From positions 840,798 to 904,797 of the forward strand of contig JADLZK010009026.1 in the NCBI GenBank assembly GCA_015847255.1: 64,000 nt of DNA. The letters run 5' to 3'. Below, one piece after another: positions 11,151 through 22,780 of the stretch (position 1 is its first letter; each line of letters begins with the position of its first letter). The position numbers were made by a program, and so were the translations under genes. This DNA comes from Hyparrhenia diplandra. Its lineage: Eukaryota > Streptophyta > Magnoliopsida > Poales > Poaceae. The notes below the pieces were generated by a model, which saw nothing but the letters and a program-made list of their open reading frames with translations, did not search any database and was not told the origin of the DNA.

Positions 11151-14100
11151 GCACGAGGCTACCGGCGGCCTCAACGACGGACCACGGCAGCTCATCTCCA
11201 GCAGCGCCGGCGGCATTGCGCGCGGAGCAGTTGGCGCGGACCTGTCCCTGTGACCCCGTGAGCACCTTGATCTGCCCCATCTTGACGTACGAGTAGACAA
11301 ACTGCTCGAAGAAGGCGTTCTGATCAAGAGCAAACTTGGTGACGATGGGCCTGGTGGTGGCGTTGGTCAGCAGGTCCTGGTCGGAGGTGAACAACCCCTC
11401 CCGGTTGAGCAGGTCCACGTAGTACTTGTTGTCGAAGGTGTTGGGCGTCCGGATGTCGTTCACCGTGGTGTTCACCGTCGTGTCGGTCGGGCAGGTCCCG
11501 TACAGCTTCCCCGCGAAGAACTTGTTGAGCGTGTTGTCCTGCGTCGGGAACATCCGGTTCTTGAAGGAGTCGCAGTGCGCGATGCCCACTGTGTGGCCGC
11601 CGGAGAGCGCCACCAGGTCCGTCACGTCCAGGTTGATCTTGGCGAGGAAGGAGAGCAGCGTCGGCACCTTGGATGTCGGCGGTGGGAGCGCGCCCAGCAC
11701 GGTGTCGTTCGACGCCGCCGCCAGACCGTCGCGCCTGCCTAGCGGCACCTTGTACGCCGGACCGCCACCCTGCATGCACATACAGTAGCTAGCTGATGAG
11801 CTGATCATGATGAAAAATGGCTACTGTTAGTTAGCAACTGTGACAATTATTACACTAGCTAATTAGTTAGTAATAGAGTGTACGTTGTCAGGAAGATGGT
11901 GACAACGACAGTTGCTGCTAGCCTAGCAGCCGCAGAATCTAATCCAGCCACGTGGGGAGACAGTGACACGTACTGTACGTTGCATCTAAACTCTCCTAGT
12001 ACTCTACTTGGCCGCTGCATTTTCAAAGGGACGAATCCGACGGAGACCATTCAACCTTTTGCGTTGACTTCTTCGCACTGGCCGGCCGGCCGGCTCACGT
12101 ACAGGTAGTACGTGCTCTTCTCTAATAATACCTCATTTTGCAACACACTAAACTATCTCTAGCACTACTGAAACAAGGAGATGCAGACAGGTAGATTAAC
12201 TCTAGATTGTGTGTGCCACATCCAGATCGAAGCCAGAACGAAGATCATTTTCTCATTAAAAAATCTCGAGGTCTTCTGAATTGAGGATATGTGCAAACAC
12301 CTTTGTACTTAAAAAGTAGTTTGTTCTTGTTCCACTACATACTTTTGCCATGTTGATGTTGAAAAAAAGCAGCTAGAGGGGGCCATGCATGTGAAGTTAA
12401 TTACATGTACCACACGGCATAATATGGGTTTTTTTTTTCTTTCCTAACAAACATAACGAGCAGGAAAAGTATACAATAAAGTGGGTGGGATGCATGCAAC
12501 AACAGTCAAGAGACTGAGGCCACGTTTAGTTGGCAGATTTTTTGCCACAAAAGTACAAATTTTTTTAGACTCTCTCTCCATCACATCATATTAAATACAC
12601 CTGGCGAAAAGGCGTATGTTGGTTAAAGTAAATGTAGTTAAAAAATTAGAGGGGTTTTACCACGCTTGAGATTAATATGGGCCCTCCATTTGGTTACGAT
12701 CTAATGGTTAAAAATAATGAGGAAGCACGTAGGAGGAACCAAGTGGCGGGGGAGGAACCATGGACTGGAACCGAATTAGAATGAATATTGAAAGGGTATG
12801 ATGGTCTTTTTAGCAACTTCTCCTTCCTCGTCGGCCGCGTGTCCTCGCCCGTCCAAGCCGCGTCGCGCCCAGAACCACGGCCGACATCCCGACGTCTCTG
12901 CTGTCCACCACGCCGCCCTTTCTTCCTCGACGGGCAGCAGACCAGCACCGGCCGTTCCTTCACCTCGTCGGACAGTAGCAGCAGCCGCCGGTGAGCACGC
13001 GTACGCGAACACATGACACCGACGAGCAGCGGAGCAAGCAGCCTCGCCGTGCGGTGCCCTGCTTCGATCTTGTTAGCTTGCTGGCATCAATATGAAATCA
13101 TGATGACATCATCATGATTTAAGGCCGTTTTTCTTTAGGAAAACAAATCCAGAAATACAATGGAAATACACCCTTCCGGATCACAATACAAGACTTGTCC
13201 GTGGAACCTGTTTCTGTTGCCGGCTATCACCCGTCGAGCCACGGCACAAGGCTCGCCGCCGACATCCAGTCCTGCGCACCGCACGACCACCACCATCGGC
13301 AAGGTGCGAGGACCACCACAACCTGGTCTTACCTAGAGCATGGAAGCCAACAAGACGAAGCCTTTTTATGGATCAGGTCGGTGAGGTTGCAGGAGGCGAG
13401 GCCGAACACGGTGAGGTTCCCAAGCTCGCCTCGCACGCCACGCCGGCCCAGGAACAGAACCCCGACGCGTCGGCGCCGGCGCTGGCGTTCCAGCCCGCCA
13501 AGACACCCTGGGGATCGTCGACGAACGCACTCTTCACCTACAGCACATGTCGCCGTCGTCTGCCGCCGCCATGCATGAAAGAAGAACAGCTGCCGCCACT
13601 ATCATCAGTGGCAGCCTGGCTGCGCGCTGGAGCTGCTGGGCGTGCCCTGCGTCGCATCGGACCGGCGCCGGTGCAGCGACGCGCGATCGCTCTCGCGGCC
13701 GCGCGGGTGGCCATGGACGCGGCCTTGGCGGCCGTGGTCGTGGTCACGACGGTGTCGCTGGCCAACCCCTACGCCGTCGAGGAGATCCGGGTCTTCCTGG
13801 AGCGCGGCGCCCTCGCGTCCCGGTCTTCGTCAGACAGGGCAAGAAGGCGGCGCCGAGCAGCGCGACCAGACGGTACCCGGCGAGCAAGATCAAAGTTAAT
13901 TTCTCAAAGTACTAAACTACCCTTTAATCATAATTAAGTAAGAGGAACCGGATAAAAATAGATTCAAGGGAGGAACCACCGGTTCCTTCCAAGCACCATA
14001 AAAACTCTCAAAAATTAGCCCACCATACGATTACATTTATGTACATGACGAGACGAATCTTTTGAGCCTAGTTAGTCCATAATTGGACAATATTACCACA

Positions 14101-14761
14101 AACAAACGAAACGTCTACGATTATGTGCTACAGGAGTCGAAAAAGTCACTTTTGCTAAAATTCTGCCAACTAAACAAGCCCTGAGTATCATATCATGTGA
14201 TCGAATTAATATGATGGACGACTTTATTTACTGTGCGCACAGCACATGAATGAATGGATAAACAAAGAAAATTAAGCAAATAACTGTACTTACCAGTGCA
14301 ACGGATTCACGGGCGGCGAGCGCGACGATATCGGCGCAGGAGACGACGCGGCCGCACGCCTGCTCAAGGCGGGCGCGGATGTCGTTGACGGCCTTGAACG
14401 CTGCCGGGCGCAGCGTGAGGTTGGGTATCGACAGCTGCTCGCTGGGCTGGGTGGCCGTGGAGTCGAGGAGGATGGAGGCGTCGCAGCCCTGCACGAAGCA
14501 GTCGTGGAAGTGGAGCCGGATCAGCGCGGCGGCGAGCCCCACGTTCTGCCGCACCGCCGACCACAGGAACTCCCGCACGATGGACTCCGCCTGCGGGCAG
14601 CTCTTCTTGTAGAAGTCAAACGACAGGCCCGGCGCCAGCGGCGGGTACCTGTGCTCCAGCGGCTTGACGTCGCCGGCCGCCGCCAGACCAACCAGGACGG
14701 CTGCTGCTGCTGTTACCAGTACCAGCAGAGCAGCAGGGCGCCGAGAAGAAGTAGCCGCCAT
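11146..14761 (-). CDS. Class III secretory peroxidase, two exons, 363 aa
   Basis: Exon 1 is 14761-14294 (156 codons), with donor GTAAGT. Exon 2 is 11769-11146 (207 codons plus TAG), after acceptor GCAG. The phase-0 junction reads ARESVAL-GGGPAY. A hydrophobic signal peptide (about residues 9-29) directs secretion. Residues 82-89 carry RLHFHDCF with catalytic Arg82 and distal His86. SCADIVALAARE follows, and LSGGHTVG holds proximal haem ligand His215. The family's paired cysteines start at C55, C88 and C93. Class III peroxidases (EC 1.11.1.7) use H2O2 to oxidise phenolics in the wall and apoplast. The length fits the family. The 2.5 kb intron is long and holds a 1.66 kb TIR element; the exons look intact. 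The 3' UTR lies in an inverted repeat. The paralog number cannot be assigned. Confidence 0.93.
12518..14181. mobile_element. 1.66-kb TIR element inside the peroxidase intron, with GC-rich cargo
   Basis: The left end is GGCCACGTTTAGTTGGCAGA. The right end reads inward GGGCTTGTTTAGTTGGCAGA. Both are flanked by the 3-bp duplication TGA. A second, inner pair of diverged inverted segments (about 12730-12800 and 13910-13995) shares GGAGGAACC and AAAGGGTA words. The interior 12820-13900 is strongly GC-rich with overlapping open frames on both strands, typical of captured host exons; the source gene was not recognised. It lies between the peroxidase exons and away from the splice sites. I place it with the grass GGCCTTGTTTAGTT MITE group (compare 44817-45018, also a 3-bp duplication); the superfamily is unsure. 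Confidence 0.7.
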
Positions 14762-15060
14762 CGCTGCTCAGCTCAGCTCGTTGCGCTTTGGTTATACTAG
14801 GTATAGGTGCGCAGCCGTGCAGTGGGAGGGAGGCGTGTGGAGGCCTTGTGCCTGCGCTCGGCTGCCTCCATTTATAGCCATATGGTGGATTGTTGCCGCC
14901 ATGCATATGCTACAAGTTGGTCGTGGGTTTAGGTGGGTGGGAGATGCATGTACACAGAGACGACGACACGAGAGAGGGCTTATGGCTGCTAGCTGCCTGC
15001 TGGTCAGGGAATATAAATTTTTTTTGACGAACCCCTACTGGTAGTTTATTAAAATGAATT
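14762..15060 (-). promoter_or_regulatory. Peroxidase 5' flank
   Basis: The minus strand upstream of the ATG contains a candidate TATA-like TATAAATGG (about 14869-14877), roughly 110 bp before the start codon, and CATGCATATGG. No other gene is seen. Confidence 0.4.
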
Positions 15061-15079
15061 AGGAAAAGTTCAGTACAAG

Positions 15080-15625
15080 GTCATTTGCAATCCCTTCGTT
15101 TCAAGCCGGACCTTAGGTCAGCTTTTTGTTTCTGGTTAGATGCTTTAATTTCAGTTAATCATGTTGTAAGTCCCTTGTTCCTCGCAAAAAAAAAAAAATG
15201 TTGTAAGTCCCTTGTAACTTCGTCTCTTATTATTTATAGGGTTGGGTTTACTTCCATTTTGAAGTCCTAAAAAAAGTGTCACATCGGACTTTGCGGTACA
15301 CATTTGAGGTACCAAACGCGGTCCAATTACAAAATAAATTATAGATTCCGTCGTAAACAACGAGACGAATTTTTTAAGTCTAATTAATCCATCATCAGAG
15401 CATGTGTTACTGTAGCAGTTTAGTGTCTAATCACGGTCTAATTAGGCTCATTAGATTCGTCTCACAATTTAGGCTAATGGTGAAATTGGTTTTTTTTATT
15501 TCGACTAGATTTAGTGCTCCATGCATGTCCGACATATTTGATGTGACAGTTTTTGCAGTTTGTATTTTTTGGGATCTAAACCGGGCCATAAATAGAAAAT
15601 GAAGTGTTGTGGGGACCTCCGTGAC
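15080..15625 (+). mobile_element. LINE 3' tail interrupted by a MITE
   Basis: The words GACCTTAGGTCAGCTTTTTG and TTTCTGGTTAGATGC match the LINE tails at 49420-49500. The LINE 3' signature GTGGGGACCTCC resumes at about 15609. The intervening ~320 bp is a separate element, so the tail looks split by insertion. Confidence 0.6.
15268..15587. mobile_element. MITE nested in the LINE tail
   Basis: This carries internal motifs common to the grass GGCC...GTTTAG MITE family: GAGACGAATTTTTTAAG, CTAATTAATCCATCAT and AGTGCTCCATGCATG. It ends GATCTAAACCGGGCC. The left terminus is degraded, so the exact start is approximate. Confidence 0.6.
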
Positions 15626-16339
15626 AGTTTTGCTTTAAAAGAATTTAAAGTTGAGTACAAGAGCAAGTGGGAGGAGGATTAATTCAGGACTGGTCGGGGA
15701 AATGGATCGGTCAAACTCAAAGACGAGGATGGGTCGAGGAAACAGCTAGCATGTATTTACACAGTACGTACGTGGACCTGTGGTTCTTTCCTGTGACTTT
15801 TTCTGTATACGAACCAACGATGTCGTGGCTCCCAGGTAAATTAAAGTTGCCTGAGGACAGTCCATAGAGCGTTGGTGGGGAAGATGGAGAGAACGATGAC
15901 ACGTCGACAAGAGAAAGGAGCAAGACACACTCTTTGCCCTAGTAGCGTGGGAGTCGTGGAAAAAGCGTATGCATGATGCTTCCGAAATGAGGCCTCGTCC
16001 GTCAGCCAAGTCCTCTCAATCATCAAGCACACGGCCACCGAATAGATCGAGGCCGGTGGTTGTAAGCTGGGTTGTATCCTACAGTACGCGAGTAGTCGCC
16101 TAGGATGTGTGGAAAAGGGGAGGCAAAGCTTAACTGTAATATCTGAACCGGCCTCCCGGACATGCGCTTCGGGGATCGTAAAACTTCCCTACTTAATAAT
16201 ACAACTAGCCATTGCTGCCCGCGCTCATTGCGCTGGTGATGTGGTTAAACTCAAATCTCAGAAATATGAAGTGACACGATTGTTCCGATGGATTTGAGTC
16301 GTCATGTCGGGTCGCCGATAGACTTGCCTGTTCTTTAAT
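15626..16339. other. Intergenic, no recognised gene
   Basis: Only short overlapping frames are present. A GCCCGCGCTCATTGCGC stretch at about 16217 faintly resembles a Helitron hairpin but does not fold properly. Confidence 0.4.
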
Positions 16340-16572
16340 GTGGCTTTGAGCGCCGTGCTTCGCCCTATGTCACGTTTATCGTGTCTCACGCCTTTGGTAC
16401 ACTCTTTCGGGCGTTTTTTGTCGGACCCCCGCCTTGTAGTCATATCAATTCCTTTATGTCTTGGCATACTATTTATGTTGACGCCTTACATAAACAATCC
16501 CGATGTGTTCTTATCGCTGGTTCTCACATCAGGTTCTCGGTGGACTCTACCATGCCCATTGCCCTTTTTGCC

Positions 16573-17560
16573 TATAAATAGGGGCACCTATCCCTTACCA
16601 ATCTCACTTTCGGTGCCTTTCCCTTGCCTAGCCCTTGCTTTAGTCCAAGCTTCCCTCTCTTTTCGCCTTTGCAACCACCACCCACCAAAGATGGCGTAGA
16701 AGACTTGGCTAGCGCCCTCCGCTCGAACATCGAGGGTTTTCCCAAGGTTACGTACACCACCACCGCAAGAGCTTGAGTGAAGGACCGCCCGGTGTACCAA
16801 GGTCGTGAGTATGAGGAGCTTGGCACCGAGCGATGTGAGGTCACCGCCTACATTGGGAAGAGTGAGAAGTTCCCCAAAGCCACTGGGGCCCCGGAGCGCG
16901 GATCGCAATCGGGTTTCGCTTCATCGACACCTATCAAGTTGTGGCTCGCAAGGCCCCGCGGCACCTTTGCCAAGTCTATGAAGAGCCCATTGCCCATTCT
17001 CCCATGCGGTTCTTCCCTCCCCTCGACAAGAATCGGCCGGTTTGGGAAGCTCGCCCGGGCGGCCTTGCAACTCGGGTGGTCCGGTTGTGGTGCACCCGAC
17101 TACATACTTGCTCGCCCGGATGAGCAAGATGACCGCAGGCCCTCGAGCTAAACAAGTGTCTTCGCCGAGCCCAGGAGGCCGAGATCTTCCGTGATGCTAG
17201 AGGTGCAGCTTTGTCAAGCGCATGCCGATACGGCCGACGCAGTAAAGCGCCGCGGCCGCCGCCAGAGAGGACTTACGTAAGGCTAAAGACCAGCATGTCC
17301 GTGGAGTTGAAGGATGCCTATCTTGTCACCGGGGACAAGCGTAGGGCACTTGTCATGGAAGGGTTGGAGCGCCCAATCTTGAGGGAGTCCCTATCCACAC
17401 AAGCGGAAGGAAGAGGGTTAGTTCCACGATGCCACCAAAGACGCCACCACCGGAGATATCGGAAGAAGAGCCCGTGTTGCCCCTCACTCAACCACCAAAG
17501 AAGAGGCCAGACGCCAGGATGGAGCCTGAGAAGGAAGTTGGTGGTTCCGAAGCAGATTAG
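16573..17560 (+). pseudogene. Decayed repetitive grass ORF with its own TATA box
   Basis: TATAAATA at 16573-16580 and a CT-rich leader precede a coding remnant. One frame reads EDLASALRSNIEGFPKVTYT, then a TGA, then VYQGREYEELGTERCEV. Another reads GF-FIDTYQVVARK-like text followed by HLCQVYEEPIAHSPMRFFPP. A third downstream frame ends with PPKTPPPEISEEEPV and KKRPDARMEPEKE near the stop at 17560. A single protein is thus spread over three frames with at least one stop. The conserved-looking words recall a repetitive, transposon-associated grass protein of unknown function, but I cannot name the family. It is not expected to be functional. Confidence 0.55.
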
Positions 17561-18700
17561 TTGTCTCGTGGAGGTGTATCTTTAGCTAGTAGTGTTTTTC
17601 CTTCGTTGTGTTCTAGTGTTGTAACTTGTCCTTGTATCCCGTTCGTAGCCAGTAGATTGCCTTGCCATGGAGGGCAGGTGCTGTGAGGAGAAGTGTGAGA
17701 GCATGTGCTTGAGTGTTGTTTCCTATAAGTGGAGGTTTGGAAGTTGTTTTGCATAATCCATCGTGTTTGCCTGATAGAGAATAATGTGTTGACTTGTTGT
17801 GGATGTCCCGATAGAACATTTGAATCATTTTTAAATTAAATCCATTCTTTGGATTTGAATTCCTTGTTCCTTGCTATAAAAGGCGCCCTTGTTGCCCGAA
17901 TCTTCCCTTGCAATCCTCTTCTACTTCGCGTGGTCTCGACCCCATTGCTTTTACTATGTGTAAATTGATAATAGTCGCGGTTAATAGCTTATGGTGCCGC
18001 TGACGAAACCGAGGGCCCCTGATGGAACAAATTTGCTACAAGATGACGCCGCTTGGCACGCTACCGGGTATCGAAGGCCGTTGGTCGGTTGTCTTTTACC
18101 AAGTTACACCACCATATTACTCTTATAATAAAATATTCTCCTTGGTAAAATATTCTAGTGTTCAAACGGAAATCCACAATGAGTTGATGGAGTAGTGCTC
18201 TTTCAAGTGACCAAGATAATATAGTTTTGGAAAAGAGAGGAGCATGATCAAAAAAAAAAAAAAAAAAAAAAACCTTGATGGACGGAGTAATTGAAGCGCC
18301 CGTTTTGGGCCTGTGGATTTCGCGGTATCGCCGCAAATCACAGCGTCTGGATGAGCCGGACGCCAACAGATTGTCGAGGGCCCCTAGTGTTCCCTTCCGC
18401 GTGTGGCTGATGTTGCAGCCGCGACTTTCGCGTCCTCTTGCGATGCGCCCTCCTTTTCCCTTTTTCGTGTCGGCTCGACACCTTTCGGCTTCGTCCCCGT
18501 GCGGACCCCCCCTCTTCTTGTCTTTTGGCACAGCCCTCGCCTGCGCCTCCTTGCGGCGAATCCACTCCTCTCATCCTCTCCCTCTCCCCACTTTGGTTCG
18601 GCAATGAAGCGTGCCATGGACAATCTTGTCCGGCACCCGCCGGCGATGCTCCTCCACGCGGCCTACTTCCCGGCGTGTTGTGCCCCACCTCCGCCCACCT
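17561..18700. other. 3' flank and second promoter-like block, no intact gene
   Basis: A TATA-like GCTATAAAAGG occurs near 17874 with a CT-rich leader but no following open frame. An A-tract occupies 18250-18272. GC-rich DNA from 18290 to 18700 has overlapping frames on both strands and acts as the upstream region of the microprotein ORF. Confidence 0.4.
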
Positions 18701-18703
18701 AGC

Positions 18704-18710
18704 TATAAAA
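18704..18710 (+). promoter_or_regulatory. TATA box upstream of the 45-aa ORF
   Basis: TATAAAA in AGCTATAAAATCCCC stands about 125 bp before the ATG at 18835, with a pyrimidine-rich leader in between. Spacing fits a plant TATA plus a 90-100 nt leader. Confidence 0.55.
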
Positions 18711-18834
18711 TCCCCCTACATGCCCCTTTTCCTTTCCCATCTCCAGATCGGAGTAGAGCTCCTGAGTTGTTTCTCTCCACCAGTTCTCGTCAAGGAGAAG
18801 ACCGGAAAGCCACCAAGTCGGAAGGAAGGAGCAG

Positions 18835-18972
18835 ATGGACATAGAGCTACCGGATATGGCGCTCGTTGAAGTATTTGTTCTCGGGATGCTTTTCATCTTA
18901 GCGCTTGCAATGATTGAGTTTTCGCACTCATGTTTTACGGATTTGTTGGTCTTTTGCCATGTTCTCGGATAA
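18835..18972 (+). CDS. Putative 45-aa single-pass membrane microprotein
   Basis: The ORF runs from ATG (context GAGCAGATGG) to TAA. It starts MDIELPDMALVEVFVLGML, continues with a hydrophobic stretch through FILALAMIEF (about residues 9-29), and ends in a Cys- and His-containing tail (HSC, then LLVFCHVLG). One transmembrane helix is likely. A TATA box and leader sit upstream, and a T-rich region with TGTAATTTC-like words follows, as expected for a 3' UTR. I do not recognise a family. It could be a real small gene or a leader ORF in a repetitive promoter cassette like those at 16.6 and 17.9 kb. Function is unknown. Confidence 0.4.
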   Translation: MDIELPDMALVEVFVLGMLFILALAMIEFSHSCFTDLLVFCHVLG

Positions 18973-19740
18973 TCATTATCCCGTTGTTCCTTCATTGCCC
19001 TCGCTTATCGAGGCTGTTAGATTAGGTGCTTAGTTGTTCGTCCCCGCTCTTAGCTGTGTTGTTCTAATCCGAGCGGTTTAGTTTGGTACTCATGTAATTT
19101 CTTTGTATGTACTTTCATGTTTGTGTAATTTAGTTGTTTTCCTTCCTCTTGATTCTCGCTCCGAACCTCGGGATGAGATTCTTTTAAGGGGTTGATTGTT
19201 ATCTTTTTCCTTGGTCAAGGATCGCACCATTGAATGATTCGTAATGCACAGAATGTGTACTATACACAATTTTTTTTGATGTAGATCTTGGGATACGATC
19301 GTCCACCTTATATAATAGAATCGATGGCTCGCCTCACCAAATAAAAAAGGCGACGGATGTATAAAACTGTGTGGGAGGCTAAATGTATAGGAACACAATT
19401 AATTATTAGTGATGTAAAGGCCATGAAATACAATTGTACAACCCAAACGAACTACCCGCATTATACGTAGAACAAAAGAATATTCGTCAAGGCTTGATGC
19501 AACAAGAACGAAGAAAGCATCCCTTGTCTTTGTAATTTCCTATACATCGTTAGATTGAACAAGTTAAACCAAAATAAGAGTTGTAGATTTAGAAGAGTTA
19601 ATGCTTCCACGTATTTCTTTCTAAACATCGTTAGATTGAACAAGTAGTTTAACTTGTATTATTTCTACTTTACAAATAAAAGGAAAATGAAATGTTTATT
19701 TATATTAATTCATCTACATAGTATATCCGGTCCATTGCAA
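18973..19740. other. Intergenic / 3' flank
   Basis: AT-rich DNA with no gene. An imperfect direct repeat of CATCGTTAGATTGAACAAGT occurs at about 19545 and 19626. Confidence 0.45.
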
Positions 19741-19750
19741 TGCGGACATC

Positions 19751-19781
19751 GGCCCAAATTGGCCCATCTAAGAAACCCTAG
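19751..19781 (+). promoter_or_regulatory. Site II and telo-box promoter motifs
   Basis: GGCCCAAATTGGCCCA (two TGGGCC/Y-type site II elements) is followed within 6 bp by telo-box AAACCCTAG. This combination is typical of plant promoters for ribosomal-protein and other growth-related genes. Confidence 0.6.
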
Positions 19782-19959
19782 ATTGTATAACCGGTTCCTC
19801 TCACTCATTTCTCTCTCTCCCTCCCTCGGCCAAGACAACTCTCTCTTTCTTTCTTCTCTCGCAAGCTTTGCGCAGATCCAGCCGAGATCCTGGCGCCGGA
19901 AGCGCACAAAGGCCGCGGCACATCCAAAGCAGCGCGCAGGGCCTAGACCTCGGAAGAAC

Positions 19960-20178
19960 ATGGGGCGCGGTACCTCCGGCAGCAGCTCCCGCGGGTCGCC
20001 TCCGACGGCGGCGAGGGTCCTAGAGCCCTCCTCTCAAGCAGGCACGCAGCGGGCGCCACCGAGCCACCGTCTGGTCGCGACCGCAGCAAGGAGATCCCGA
20101 GCTGTGGTCCTTCGTAGTACACAACCCTTCAGTGCTATTATTCAAGCCCAAATGTTTGTTTCTCTCGTGTACAGATAG
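19960..20178 (+). CDS. Unrecognised first exon or truncated gene, 72 aa
   Basis: The ORF starts MGRGTSGSSSRGSPPTAARV, is Ser/Arg/Ala-rich and ends at TAG 20176-20178. It follows a strong promoter-like block (site II, telo-box, CT-rich leader). The final codons are AT-rich and probably intronic, so the true exon likely ends near 20118. A candidate next exon begins after an AG at about 20315 (reads KRRDHRQSSVQRPCLKRK). No domain is recognised; it may be a gene truncated by rearrangement. Confidence 0.35.
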   Translation: MGRGTSGSSSRGSPPTAARVLEPSSQAGTQRAPPSHRLVATAARRSRAVVLRSTQPFSAIIQAQMFVSLVYR

Positions 20179-20479
20179 TCAATTAGCCATGGATTTCTTT
20201 GCTGCCGGAACTTGTGTTGTGGTAGTAGCTTTTTGCTCAAAGATGTTATTTTGTGGGGGCCGAGAGGGGGCGGGGTGATTTAAGTGAACATGTGAATCTA
20301 AATCTGCTCACCCCAGGAAGCGGCGTGACCATCGACAATCATCGGTTCAGCGGCCATGCCTCAAGCGTAAAACCAAAAGGCATGCTTTTTTTTCCCCTCT
20401 TTCCCACGATTCTAAGTGTCAAAGGTTCAGTTTTTTTCTCGTGCAATCTACAATGGCCTATTAGTAAATTCGTGATCTG

Positions 20480-22780
20480 CCGAGATCCGTGATTTGTGCC
20501 TGCATATACGAAACTATATCATTCTAAGTTACACGCTTGTCGGGCACCTTATGTAGTAATTCTTATTGTTATTTTCCCCTCCAATCCATGAAGCGTGTGT
20601 TAAAGGTTGGCATTTTGTATATGGCACTAGCATTTCGGTGTGTGATGACCCCTATGGTCTCGCTTGCATGCCCATATTTTTTGGTCAGTACCTATGGTTA
20701 GTTGTAGGTCCATGTTTCATCGGGTTAGTATATCAACGTTGTGTGGGTGCAGCCTAGGCTGTTGTTTATTCAAATTTGACAAACATGAGCTTTAAGTGTT
20801 GTGTTTAATTAAAGTTGCCCTGTCTAGTTCTGAAGTTGTAGCTATCTTTGTTGTTTCTTTATCACGAACGGCTTGACCTCGCATATGAGAAAATAAGTTT
20901 ATGGTTTATTTATTTATTTAGGCGATTTCTGTAATATATATTCACCGCCAAATATAATTTATTACCCCAATCGTATTAAGACTACTTAATATGTGTGATT
21001 AGTATTTCTCCAACTAACATTGAAGATGCTTCCTTAATGTTTACATAAATATTGCCAAAAAAGATAAGCTTAAATTAAACTGAAAAAAATGAGGAAGGTG
21101 TCATTGCCTTGGGCTCATAAAAACCTTTGTTTTTGCGTTCTTTGAAAAGAGACCGCAACTAAAGAATAGTTTGTACGGACTTACGAAAAGGTAAGGAAGG
21201 ATGCTTCTAACTCACGAACATTCATGTGTGCGTAATAATACAAATCAAGTGCTAATGACATGGAACTCAACTTCATTCAGCTTGCCAATGTGAAGAATTG
21301 GAGAAGCATAAAGTTCATTATCGATCTCTCAGTGTTTTATATCACTTAAGCAGGTTCGATGTACCACTTCCCAGTCTATACTATGACTAAATCTTTTAGT
21401 GTTCGCCAACCTTTCTCGTACAACAGTCTATCCTCTGAATTTTAATTCAAGTTCCGCAATTAGTACAGATAATAATTACAAGTCTAAAGTGCAGTCCTAT
21501 TAAACCTAGATGTGTATTCTCACGTTATCCCGAAAAACCACATAGTTGGTAAATCGTGTCAGATTACAAGTGCATTCTAAAGTACATACTTGTTTATCCA
21601 CTTTGTCGGGTTTCATCTTTGGTTTATGTTTGTTTGCTTTCGGATATACAAAGCTAAACCACTTTGTCGGCCTCGTCCCTCCTTAGAGAAGACCGTAATG
21701 TGAACTCTCGTAAGGCGTGGCCAAGGGTTTGGGGTTGCAGGATCCTTGGATCCACAGGGGACAGCACCAACGACATGGCTTTGATTCCTTCTCTCATTTT
21801 GGATTAAATGCCTTTCGCCTTCCAAACCCGCAAGTACATGCATATAACCTTCATCCCCGACAACGTGTTCACCCCAATCCGGATATGTGCTCATATGCTT
21901 GTAAAGTTTTCAGTGATTTACTTGTATTTTGACCAATTTATTGTCATGATTTTTGTTGCTTGACGGCCAACATAACTAACTTCAGTGAATTTTGCTGCTG
22001 AGATGATACGCCGCTAGCCTGCTGCTTCCATGAATTTTGCTTCTAGCAATATGCCATGAATTTTGTTTCTTGCAATATACAAAGACATGAGACTACAGAC
22101 CTTGCTTAGTATGTCTACATATGACCAAGACTGAATGTAATTGTGTATTACTATGCGGATGGATAATGGGACCTGAGTTCCTTCTAATTGATAATGTCAG
22201 GACTCATTAGTTATTGACTATGCTGGTACATATCCAAAGATCCACAACATATTTCACTTGTTTACATGTTATGCTCTTGAATAAAATTGCAAATATTGAG
22301 ATTTTGATTCATGGATGGATTTTGATTCCTAAACTATCTTGTTGAACCCTAGTGCAAACAAGTCAAAATAAGAGATACAATGAGATCTAATTTGCATACA
22401 CATTATTTAACATCCAATTGAAATAACAAAAATGAAGCATAGTGACCTTACCGAGCATGGATCTATTTTAACATGTTTTTTTTTTTCAAAAAAAAGACTG
22501 GGGGGATCTATTTTAATATGTTCTGATTGCATGTCGATTTTGGTTTTCGTGGTCTAAGTGTGTTCTTGACTCGTGTTATGTTTATGTTTTGGTTTCGTGG
22601 TCTACTGCATTGCTAGTTAGCAACAAGTTTGTGCATGATTTTGCCACTCAAAACTGGCTTAGGTGGTAGACTTATCTCTGGCGGATACCGTCCGATACAT
22701 CTAGCTGCCCTCCATATTTCTTTCTTCATGTTTTCTTCCATCTACGTGGCAAGTGTTTCATTTATGTGCTACGCTACTAT
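20480..22780. other. Intergenic, AT-rich
   Basis: No supported gene. A short tandem repeat of CCATGAATTTTG (22028 and 22053) with TTGCAATAT spacing is present. The frames at 21613-21932 overlap on both strands without domains. Confidence 0.45.

Noticed and set aside
16214..16240. Second Helitron 3' hairpin (GCCCGCGCTCATTGCGC)
   Set aside because: The stem does not pair properly and no CTRR end follows at the right distance.
16690..17560. Possible viral-type (pararetrovirus) coding remnant
   Set aside because: No reverse transcriptase, coat or movement-protein motif is visible; the words look like a repetitive grass protein of unknown function.
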